From Thunnus maccoyii (lineage: Eukaryota > Chordata > Actinopteri > Scombriformes > Scombridae), in the NCBI RefSeq assembly GCF_910596095.1, contig NC_056553.1:22014725-22078724 (forward strand): 64,000 bases of DNA, written 5' to 3'. Both the position numbers and the translations under genes were made by a program. Below are positions 50,196 through 61,020 of the stretch, piece after piece. Numbering within the stretch: the first letter of the stretch is position 1; every line of letters starts with the position of its first letter. The notes beneath the pieces are model-generated. The model had not been told where the DNA came from and did no database searches. It saw nothing but the letters and a program-made list of their open reading frames with translations.

Positions 50196-50317
50196 CAGAT
50201 ATGTCTTGGCTTCGAGCAAGCTTCTACAGTCCTGTAGATCACAGGATCAATCACTAGTGGCAGGATCATACTACACGACATTAGCCCAATAGTGGCCAAC
50301 CCAACAGATATGGGGTG
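50196..50317 (-). CDS. Isolated exon candidate, unidentified membrane protein
   Basis: On the minus strand a strong acceptor (CTTGTTTTCATTCCCAG) and a consensus donor (ATCTG|GTAAGTAA) bracket 122 bases. Of three frames, two are stopped and the one open frame gives 40 residues: HPISVGLATIGLMSCSMILP, then LVIDPVIYRTVEACSKPRHI. About 25 residues are hydrophobic, like a membrane helix, and the DPVIY that follows recalls, weakly, the NPxxY of helix 7 in rhodopsin-like receptors. I do not recognise the protein and found no partner exon nearby. It could be one exon of a gene with long introns, a relic, or chance. Confidence 0.35.
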
Positions 50318-50423
50318 CTGGGAATGAAAACAAGAAGTGTCATATACAGACAGTTCAAAAGTGTAGTAGATGCACACATCTCATAAACTTCAAACAGGTG
50401 CTGGACCAGTGAATCAATGTAAC

Positions 50424-50834
50424 AAAGAAAGATGAAGGTCTACACACTGTAGCTGCCGTAGATGCAGTTTATTGATATTGAGACATCCACCAGTGGCGTT
50501 TCAAGCTACATGCTCTTCTTCAGACTAAACAAAATATATACAGTCGCCATCTTAAATAGATCATAGGCCCCCGGTCAAATAACAATCAAATTATATACGT
50601 GCAAAACCCATTATATCACTGATATCAACATAAAAAGAGATTTAAGATTTAATACATAGAAATATATAATATAAGGAAATATAGAAAAGACCTATGATCT
50701 ATTTAAGATGGCAACTGTATATATCTTGTTTAGTCTGAAGAAGAGCATGTAGCTCGAAACGTCTCCGGTGGATGTCTCAATATCAATAAACTGCATCTAA
50801 GGGAGCTACAGTCTGCGGATCTTCATCTTTCTTT
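50424..50834. mobile_element. Foldback/MITE element with ~145-bp inverted ends
   Basis: The left arm (50424 to ~50572, AAAGAAAGATGAAGG... CTACATGCTCTTCTTCAGAC) is repeated in reverse complement by the right arm (~50690-50834, GTCTGAAGAAGAGCATGTAG ... CATCTTTCTTT) with roughly 90% identity by eye. A ~115-bp AT-rich spacer separates them. The right arm carries AATAAA on the plus strand. No coding capacity. Confidence 0.85.
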
Positions 50835-53794
50835 ATATACAGACACTCCTCCAGGTACAGCATCTGGAACATTTCACAATGACAAAAATCCTAGTGTGTC
50901 AGATTTTTTTTCTCCTTTTGCATAGTTCAGCAACTTCTACGACATGTTCTGCATCCATAGCAGCAAAGAGTTCTTCTGCACAGGGAGGTAAAAATGTGTA
51001 GTCAGTATGATCACCTACAGTATGTTCATCGCACAAGTAGTGAAAGACAACAAGCTATGATTGGTCACAGTCCTTCGCATAGTCTGTCGTGTATGAAATA
51101 TGAAATTTTATTGCTTAACCTCAAAATCATTCAGGGAATGCAGTGAACATCACAAACTGATGACACCCATTGAAAGGTGAATTTTTTCTTCACAATAAAC
51201 AAGAAAGCTGTTAAATTAACAAAGGTGCATGCCTCTCTCTGCAGTGTGTCCTCTCTACCTCCCCCTCCTTATCTCACACATTCGGTGCAGTCAGTCTCCA
51301 CATCCACACATCAATGCCACTTCTTGATTTCCAGGCAAACTGTGATTCCTGCAGTGTCTACGCTCCTCTGGGCAACGTCTCTGGTGGGAGACACACCCAT
51401 CTTGTCTCAGTGGGAAACCAGCCAGTGGTGATCCACATTCCAAGAGATAACAGCATGGGAAAACCGATAGCACGTCTTTGTGATAGCATTCCAAAACAAA
51501 CTTGATAACACACTATAAATACAAGACTTCAAGACAGCCTGATTCCATCAATAAGCAGGTTTTTGCCTTTGAGTGCTACACTGACAGCAACTCTGAAAAA
51601 GTACAGTAACAAAAGACATCCATCATAATTACAGTGGGAGCTTTTTTAAGTTTACGCCCCCATGCTGATTGTTTATAGAGCAAAGACATCCCATTTGTCA
51701 TGTTAGTTTAATAGGCTACCATGTAGGTCGGAGGAGGAAGCGTGTTGTTTTGGGCCAATGCAGTAATTACATCTGTTGGAAAACACCTCCACGCATTACT
51801 CACATGCGGACTGACTTCAGGAGTTCACACTAAGTTTCGAGTCCACGTTGGCAACTGTATGTTACAGCCAGCAGCCACGTGATGAAAAAAAGCATTTCCG
51901 TAAACAATGTACCAGCCCCCAACAGCTGTCCACAACAAACAGCCTGTCGGTGCTCCTTATTTGGAGGGAAAACTGGATCAGCTGTGATTCACTGCTCCGC
52001 TAAGTTATGAAATGAAGGGAGAGTGTTGTCCCAGAGGAGAGAGGAAATTATACTAATAAATTGCTCTGGGACAAACACAACAGAGTCATGTCTCAAATGC
52101 CGCAGCTCGTGCATGCTGAAGTAAATTGTAGTGAAGTAAAGTGCGTCTCAGGGTAGCAATCTGAAGTGCTATGTTTGGTCTAGCCTGAACGTGAGCCCAA
52201 ACTGCCCTGAGTGTCTGTCTGTCTGACGAGCAGCCAGGAAGTTTATCATCTGAATGGGGCTCTGTTGTGTCACTGTGGGGGTTGGATGAAGGTCAGATAT
52301 TAGTGAAGGTAGGGGTCGGGGGTTAATCTTAGAGGGCCGGGCGGTCACTTTCATGGGTCAGCGCTCAGAGGCTCTCCAGGCCTCGGGGTAGGTGGTGGTA
52401 GGGACAGACCCAGAGGGATCAGGGTCACTGGTTTGCGTGCTTGAGCAATAGTGCATTTTACACTAATCTGGGCATTAGGAAAACAAACAAACAGGTCTTC
52501 TGGAGAGAAATCCGACTTTTGTACATTTTGTGTTCTACATGGAAATCAAAAATGTGGGGAGCATCTCTTCCAGTGTAGAGAAGAGCTCAACTAGCAGTAA
52601 AATACACCTCAAACTGAAACCTCTCATCAAAACTGTCTACTCGAACATGTATGTAGCTACATGCAGAGAGTGACATGGAATGATATGATTACACAGGGCA
52701 GGTATGGCAACCCCTTCCCACCCTTGCAAACACACAGCAGTCCCATCCTCCACACACATACACACCCTCCTTGACTCATCTGACTCTCCAGATTGCTCAC
52801 ACATGCTCCTGGCTCCTGGCTGCCTGCCATCCGCCCCCCTCACTCTCTTACCCCCGCACAGGAAGCCCAGCAGGCAGGCAAGTGGAGCAGTGCGATGAGG
52901 GTCTGGTGAGACAGCCAGAGCATGGATCAGCAGGCCCGGTCTGGCTTGAACCAGCGAGGTTCACACTGGGTAACTCTGGCCTCCAAAAACAACATCGGCA
53001 GCCCTCTCCACATCGCTCACAGCGGAACACTTCTTCAATTTCAGTCCAGACACTGAAACAGGTCACGGGCCAGATTCTGGATGGTCGCCACATGGCAGGA
53101 TGAATGGTACGGTTCAGTGAGACTGGGTGCCTGAGACTACATTTCTGATTTGGGGTATGTTAGTTTTAGAAGTGCCCAGAGATATTTAAATGTTTAAGTC
53201 CCTCACTCCCTGAACCACATGCTTCCACTAAATCCTGCCAGTTCTCCTGGGTCTGCTCGATCCCTTGTATCCACCACTTTGTTCATTCACTACTGCCTAA
53301 ATGAACATTCAAATGCTAACTGTAAGCAAACTGAACATTAGGAAAACAAACTTTTGAGAAAACATTTTCAGAATTAATCAAATTAATTTCTCAAGTTGTA
53401 AGATGGAATCAACAGATCAACTTTTGTTACTTATATTTATTTTTGATTCAACAACATTGCTCCAGGTTTAAAGTTTTTAGGAGACTGAGCTCTGTTTACT
53501 GGTAAGCCCACCCATTTTGTAATGAGAACATAAGAATTCATCCATAAGTTTGCCCCATGCTAACACTTTAGCATAAACTATATTGTGCAAAATAAGAGAC
53601 AAAATCAGGATCTTAAAAGGAAGAAAATTAGAATTTGTATCACTTGTAGTGGTAAATGGGAAGTCGTGATGATATGATACTAATCATTTCAGTCTGTCAT
53701 TTGCGTAAGTGAATGGTAAAATGTCATATGCAAGCAGCTCAGCGATTACAGATAAAGGTATTTTTCCAAAAATAGATTGCCTAGAATTTAAAGC
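50835..53794. other. Intergenic, no gene supported
   Basis: A plus-strand open frame ending near 51505, preceded by an acceptor-like TTGATTTCCAG at 51343, gives about 50 residues (begins ANCDSCSVYAPLGNV) without a matching donor or known family. The block 51650-51960 is repeat-poor and could be regulatory. The stretch 52690-53100 is richer in GC, with no gene recognised. Confidence 0.4.
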
Positions 53795-54025
53795 ACTCAT
53801 CAATATTTTATATTAACATTGGATAAAAGTACTTTGTGTAATGTCAAAGGGGTTGCTTGTAGTAACAAACCCACGGAGAATTTTCACCCAACTCTGCAGT
53901 TCTCCTCAAATCAACTTTACTGTTTTGGTTCAGTCTCACAGTTCTCATCAGCTCAATTTTCACATCTTGTTGCACTTCCCCAAAGTGACCAAAAATCAAT
54001 TAATGCAGGTTTAAAGAACATATTG
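53795..54025. repeat. Dispersed repeat family R3, copy 2
   Basis: Shares ATCAATATTTT, AACAAACCCACGGAGAATTTTC, CTGTTTTGGTTCAGTCTCAC and CCAAAAATCAATTAATGCAGG with the copy at 59585-61020, in the same order. Confidence 0.6.
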
Positions 54026-57000
54026 GTAACCCAAATTTTGTTCCTGCTGTAAGAAAACACTGCTCACTACAGTTTACAGTAAAATAGGTCCTCTAGACAC
54101 AAGGACAGCTAAGAAAATGCTTTCACCAAATGACAAGAAAACATTTAGAGAATATGATAGAGTTTAACAACATAGTAAGTAGACATGACCTTACAAGGTC
54201 CTCAAACATGTTTTATATGTATGTACTACAACTAGCATAACTCTATGGAGGGAAACAGAAAATATGCACAGTGCAGCCACTAAATGACAGTGTCACATAC
54301 CATGCATTTTGAATGCTGGGAGCCCTTCACAAGTTACATTAAAAAAATAACTGACCAACCACACAAAATGAAGCAAAGCTACTGCGGTCTGTGAAGTCTG
54401 AGAAAGGAACTGTTCACCATCCAGATGAAGCTCCAAGGTCAAACACAAAATATTTCCGGTATTTTTTTTTTTTGCAGACTTGCACAGTAACAGCAAGTTT
54501 TTTTTCCTGCTGGGCCAGTAAAACTGCTATAAGGATTTTGTGCAACAGTAGTCCATGCTTTTTCTTCAGTTCTTACAAACTGTACAAGCCTTGTTGGTTT
54601 TTGTTGGTAACACCAGGCATTGCGCAGTCTTGTAAGTGTCCTTGAAGGATACAGTATTTTTTCAAGTGTTTTGGATTGATACATGTGAATTTCTGAAAGA
54701 TCTCATAGGTTTCTTATTTTGGATAATGCTTGTCACTCATCATATGCTATATGTTAAAGTGTTGGTACAGACCAATATGAATGAACCAGCGTGACAAATG
54801 TATGATTTTGGTGTCCATGTTCTAGTCACTAAATTTAAGTCAACAGACTGACCCCACCTTTAAATGTCCTTTTCATGACTTGAGACAAGAGCCCAAAAAA
54901 AGTTTCACACTTGCTATCCGTCCCATAAACAGCTTCCACCCCTTCCTCCTCCGGTGACGTCTAATGCAGTCATTGATATTGACTGTTGAGAAGCAGACGG
55001 CAGTGTCACCTCCTTGTGTCTGAGTTCAGGGAGAGGACACAGACTCTCAATCCGCTAGCTGGCCCAGACAACCCTCTGCACAACTGTTCACCTCTCTTTC
55101 CTGAAAAGACTATCTTTAGGCTTTACTCTTGCCTATTCCTCTGTCTGCCTGTTCCTCCTTTCTCTCTAGCTTTCATTCAGTCCTTCTTTTTATTTTCTAA
55201 CTGTCATCTCACTCTTAATCTCCCACTCTGTCACCATGATCGTACGTGATGAAAAACCTGGCTTGTCATCACATTGCTCTGCAAGTTTTTAAAAAAAATC
55301 TGGATATCCTCAATAGTCAGACTGAAAAAAAGAGATTCCAGAAAAAAAGATGGCTATTTCTTTCTTCCTTCATTCCCTCTTTCTCCAGCACACACCCATG
55401 TTTTCATTTGCAGCACAGGGCGGAGAGCAGGAGTTGGCCAGACAGCAGGGGTGGGTTTCATGTAACTGAAACTGGTGCAAAGGGCTCAAAGTCGTACTCT
55501 CCTTACTTCCTGCTAATAGCTCATTGCAGCACAGTCATACATTTTAGTCACTACAGACAGAAGATGACTGACTGCCAAACTGTTGTTGCACCCTGAGGAT
55601 ACCCTTCCTATTTGTAATATGTCAAGATAGAATCCCTTTTGCGGATGCAATATATTTTATGAGCTTAGAGTTTTTCTAAGATTATGACCTGGACAAACTA
55701 GAGCAAGTCCTAAGCATAGCCTATATTTCATACAATGCTGATTTGCATGGAGTGAAATCTCTTTTTAGCTGTGCAGCTGGCTCGGTGCCATTAACTGAGA
55801 GAGAAGAAGAAGCTGTTCATTAGATTCTATATCAATTAGTGTTTGAAAATGAGGTTTTCTCTCAGATTTTAAGAGAGAGAGGGAAAAAAAAGCAGTGTGT
55901 GTCTCTGAAGTCACTTTGGAATAAAGATCTTTTCTGAACATCAATGTAGTTATTATTCAGGAGAATAGGATTTTTTTTCTCTCTATTACAGCACTGAGAA
56001 TAGGAGGCTTGAACGTGTGCTCCCAGTATCCTAAATATCAAAGCACTAGCCTAGCATAATTACTATTTCAAGTAGAAGGGACCCAACTGTTTCCCCACTC
56101 CTCTCCGCAATTTCTTGCGGAAACTTCAAAGGCCTCCGTCACTGTTCTTTTTATAACCCAAGCTTTCTCTTTAGCAGTTAGACAAAAGGAGTAGAAATCA
56201 AACCAAGGACGTGAGTACAAAAACAGGCCAGGCGGTCAAACACAGAGCCATGGATCTAACATATCTGTCAGATCCATCGTGCGGTGATTGGGTTACTCGT
56301 GGCTAGCAGATTCCCCAGAGGAGCACAAATGAGAGGGAAGAGGAGTTGTTTTGTGGGATGTGAAAAATGTTGTCTTTTCCATTTTTATGTAACAGTGGTC
56401 ATTATTCTGCCCGGGCTGCAAAGCCTATTAAAAGGCATGACTCAGTTGAGATTCAGCTCATCATGTGAGGGGTAATGGGCAGACATTTTCTGAATGAGTG
56501 AGGGGGGAAAGTGAGATAATGAGCAGGGGTCATTTAGGTTTAGAGATTCTTGAGCCCATCTTTCAATTCATCCTCAGTGCTTGTTGCTACAAAGGACTGC
56601 AGTATTTATCGCTCTGTCATTGTTATCTCTCGCACTCTGCAGTAAACACAGGCCTGAGCAAACGGAGGCAAGCCCTGCATTCACTTTTATTCAGACAGCC
56701 AACGCCCCTCTTTTTCAATCCGATAATACACCCCACTCCTTTTGCTTAATTGCTTCTGGGCTCACATTGGAGGCAAGAGTGGAAAATTCCACAGCGGTAA
56801 GATAACTTCACTCCTGAGCTGCTCATTCCAAAATTAAAGGCATGTGTGGAATTTCATGCCAGAGCTCTGACACGGAGAGAAGAAGACGAGGAAGAGGGTG
56901 AAGATGTCAGAGGGAATAGAGGAGAGGAGTCACAGCAAGAACCAGTCCACTACCACTTCTTCCTTCGCTCCTGCTTCCCTTATCCGGCTCCTCTCTCACC

Positions 57001-59584
57001 TCGTCTTCCTCTGCCTTCCCTCCCCCCGAGAAGACCTGGAGAATAAAGGCATTATAGAGGCTCAAGCCCGGCTGCACATGCCCCAAATGCCTATTTAATC
57101 AAAAGAAAATAAACCTGGCCATATTCACATATTGGTGTCTGCGTAAGTTAACCTGCCTCGCTCGTGGAGAATTGAAACCTGCTGTTGGAGTGTGGAGGGA
57201 GGCTTCTGGCCTGTGTCTCTTTACCCCCACGCCTGCTACCTAAATACAGCAGAGAAGGGCACGCCCTGCTCTCAGCTCGTACATTATGTTTGAGAAAATG
57301 AATCAAAATGAAAATATGGCTCTCTATTTGTGTTCTTATCCATAAAAATTTAGAATAAATTGCTTCACTGAATTGCATTTTTTCTACATTCATGCATGTG
57401 GAAGGATAATGAAATACGATAAGAAAAATAATCTATTTCAGGTTCAGCTTTGTTTCGCGTCCTGAAATGAGCAAATATTTTTTTTCCGCTGTAGCAACTG
57501 AGCTTTCAGCACAATCCAGCATCCAGAGAGTAATCGCTTTCCAAGGACTCCTATCTGACTCCACATCAGCTGAATTCATACAAACCTTCCATCCTGACAC
57601 AACAGCTTTTGGGGCTTTTGCAGAACCACAACACAGCTCTTGTTACAGAGTATTTGGGGGCTGGATTTTTTGCGGAGAGCGGCCTCTGTCCAGGAAAAAA
57701 GCATCAACATCACGCTGCTCTCAGCCTCGCCGGCATGGCCTCTTCCTCTCCTCTCCGCTCCATTATCCCAGACAGGGCTATCATGTTACCATAATGAATC
57801 CCTTTAGAGGAAAGGCCCGTCTCTCTCGGGCCCCCAGTCAGGATCCGATCCCCCTCTCACGTCTCGTCTGATCTCTGGCCTTCTTCTCTTCTCTTTACTC
57901 CCTTTTTCCAGCCTCTGTCTATCTATTGCTGCCTAAAGAAGGCCTGAACTCTACCCCGTCAGCAGCGGAAACAAAACACACCAACATCAGCTTCCCCCAA
58001 ACTCCCTGACAATGATGCTCTTTTTCAGGGGCCCCTTCAGGCGGATGATAGGATGCTTCCTCATGCTAAGGGCTACCGGGCAGGAGGTATTAGACATGCA
58101 AAACCTAAACAGGACCTAAAGCTAAGGACTGAAATGAACAATAATAGGCTGGTTACTAGGTTTGCATGACATGGAAGCCCCAGGGAGTTTGACCCTCATA
58201 ACCTTTCCCAATGTGACCTCTTGACTTTGCTTGAGGGGAGCATGCAAGGAGGAATAATGCACGAGATTGATTACTACTATTAAACATAGCAGCGCATAGA
58301 GCGAAATTTAAAAGCATAGTAATATTACAGCCATATTTAAGGGTTTACAGCGATAATACCGAGCACATAAAACACTGCGTGATTCACTGATTGATTCATT
58401 GCTGAGGCATAATCTTTAAAGAGCAATGCTCCTGCACTAGCATTCTGAACTGCGGGTTATTGCAGGGCAGCTTCACCCAGCCCAGGTAGTTGAAGGAATA
58501 ATTCACCCTCCAAAAAACTTTCAACAATCAACAATTCATCAAAGAGGCAGATGCCAACGACTCCACTGACAGCAGCATCCGCTGACTGCGCGCTGTGTAG
58601 TATACTGTCAAACGACATAGTATGCTGAGTGAGTGATGGGCATGTCTCTCCCTTTTCCTCCACTGGAAAATATGCTTGCACTTTCTATGTTATTAGCTCT
58701 CTCCACTTCCATATGCACAGTAACTCACAAATGAAATCTTCACTCCCATTTATTCAAAGACATTCAAGGAAAGAAGGACATGCAAGGTCACATTTTTCAA
58801 GGTTGATTAGTTTCAGTTAAGCCAATAGTTGATTTAGACTGTATGGTGGATAATTTTGACTATCTTGATTACAAAACAACATACTGTTTAAAGATTTTGA
58901 GTCAGATTATTGATTAGTGCACTCTCAATTTATAAGTAAAACAGCTAATTCTTCCTTTGTCATTTTTCAGGTCAGTACATTTTACCCATGCATTATATAT
59001 GAGTCACAGAGCTAAGCATAAGTTTTTCTGAACAGTAAAACCCCCTGACAATCTTTGATCTTTGAAAAACCCAGTGGGTTGTTTGACAATACTTCTGTTC
59101 TGAAACTATTGTCAAGAATCCCCAAATAATCTGGATAAATTATATACAGTATATTAACAGGATTAATGTTGCTTTACATTATTTAATATTCTGAGTCACA
59201 ATGGGGCCTTTGTACTTTTGTTGTGTCATACAAAACAAATAAACAAAATGAACCTATCATCTTCATTTGGATTAAGAAATAGGGTCACAACTTGGTAAAT
59301 GGGTTAAAAATATTGTTTTATTGTGCTGCAATATTTCTTTATCCAGATGGTTTGAGGAGTCTTTGAGGAATCTGGCAATACTTTCAAAAAAGCAGTAAGT
59401 TTCTTTAAACCACCTGGGTTTGTAAAGGTCATCAGGGATTTATCTGTCTGACAAATGCTTTTTAATCATACATGAAATGCACAAACTGGGACTTAGTTAA
59501 ATATAGTGTGTTTGAACAAGCTATAAGCCAAGATGTGCATGTGGCCTATATAGTATGTGGCAGTTGTGCATAGTACAAAGTTAG
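54026..59584. other. Intergenic, candidate regulatory blocks
   Basis: No gene supported. The blocks 56450-56720 and 57460-57680 are repeat-poor, with balanced composition, and resemble conserved non-coding DNA. Short open frames on both strands lack splice structure. Confidence 0.4.
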
Positions 59585-61020
59585 GTTAAAGCTGCTCTAA
59601 TCAATATTTTTATACAGTGGAAACCGCTTATAGTAATCACTTCCGTCCAGGTCAAATTGATCACTATAAGCGGATGATTATTATAACTGATTTTTTTCCT
59701 TTTTCTTAATTTCACATGCAGATTACCATCTAATTGACATTTGTATATTTATTACATGAATATAAAGTAATGAAACAGGCAGCTTCGCTATTTACTGAAC
59801 TATTATGACTGTTTCTAAATACAGAACAGCTGTTTAACGCTTGTTGTTTCGCTGCTGCATCTTGTTGGCATAAGTTTCAATGAGATGTTTTTATTGAGAG
59901 AAAATGACTTTTTCCTTTTCTTTTTCCCATCATGATTTCAATGTGCACGCGTCACCAGCCTCAGGTCACCAGCTGGCAGCGTTGTGCGTTTAGGCTGTGG
60001 GGGTGGGAGCCGCAGGGGCACTGCAGCGAGAAAGTTGAACCAAATTCAACTTCTGGAGAGATGCAACCTGTAACGCTGTATAACCCTGCCATGAGTGCAG
60101 ACAAAAACATTACTAGGAAGAGGGGAGGACATTTCAGAGAGGGAAAAGCAGTGGTCAAGCGAGCTAGAGAGTGGATGAGGAGATCGAGCAGTGGTAGCAA
60201 GAAAGCCGGTGAAAGAGAGGAATAAAACGTTATTTTCTGGTTGTTTCACCGCGGTTACAAATAAACATGTCCACAACCACACCCAACAAAACCCTGCGGA
60301 GGTGTGCTGCAATGCCTGACGTGAACTATGGGAGTAAGGTAAAAAGAAAATAGAATTACCGTAGTTTAAAGTGTTTTTTTCCATACGTTTTCATGTCTGA
60401 AAAGATCCAAAATTAATACTGTAAGCAGACTACTTGATTACTATAAGCAAATTATTTAAACAGCATTTGTATGGGAAAGATTCTGTCCCAAGCTTTTTGA
60501 TCGATGTAAGCAGTTGATCACTGTAACCGTGATCAATATGAGGGGTTTCCACTATATTAAAAATGTATCCAATGCAAAAGGTGTCAATCATAGTGACAAA
60601 TCCACAGAGAATTATCGCCTCAGCTCTACTCAGCATTTTAGCGTCTTTCAGCTTATTGTTTTGGTTTTACAGTCACATGTTGCCTGTTTTGGTTCTGTCT
60701 CATCGCTCTCATCAAGTTTGTTTCCACCAGCTGTTTTTAGCGAAAAAACTATGGTAAACCCACTTTACACCACCTGCCCAGCATCAAACAGTGGACTGAT
60801 AAAGTTGGTGACTTTTAAACATAAGGGAGCGTTTAGCAGTTGAAGAGCCAGATATTTTATTCAGGAGTTGGTGGAGACTAAAGCTTAGCTAAAAGGAGTG
60901 AATATTGGAAACATAACTCCAAATGAGTACTGTTGTGTCTGCTGGGTGTGTAAATAGGTGTTTACCTTACATCTTGTTACACTGTCTCCAAGTGGTTAAA
61001 AATCAATGAATGCAGGTAAT
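59585..61020. repeat. Dispersed repeat family R3, copy 3, interrupted
   Basis: The left piece TTAAAGCTGCTCTAATCAATATTT (59585-59614) and the right piece from 60555 (AATGCAAAAGGTGTCAATC, CTTTCAGCTTATTGTTTTGG, AAAAATCAATGAATGCAGG) belong together. A TA-flanked transposon sits between them. Confidence 0.65.
59615..60554. mobile_element. Pogo/Tigger-like non-autonomous transposon
   Basis: 940 bp flanked by TA on both sides (59613-59614, 60555-60556), with inverted ends CAGTGGAAACC...TATAGTAATCAC and (reversed) TAGTGGAAACCCCTCATATTGATCAC. Further inside, each end repeats the GATCACTATAAGCG type of motif. TA duplication and CAGT ends fit the Tc1/mariner-pogo group. A 97-codon basic open frame inside (59932-60225) is not recognisable as transposase. 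Confidence 0.7.

Noticed and set aside
50196..50317. Sideroflexin assignment for the lone exon
   Set aside because: Spacing of P..VGL and LPL was suggestive, but the typical FPQ motif and flanking family residues are absent.
51343..51505. Possible plus-strand exon encoding ANCDSCSVYAPLGNV...
   Set aside because: An acceptor-like site is present, but there is no matching donor, no poly(A) signal close by and no recognisable family.
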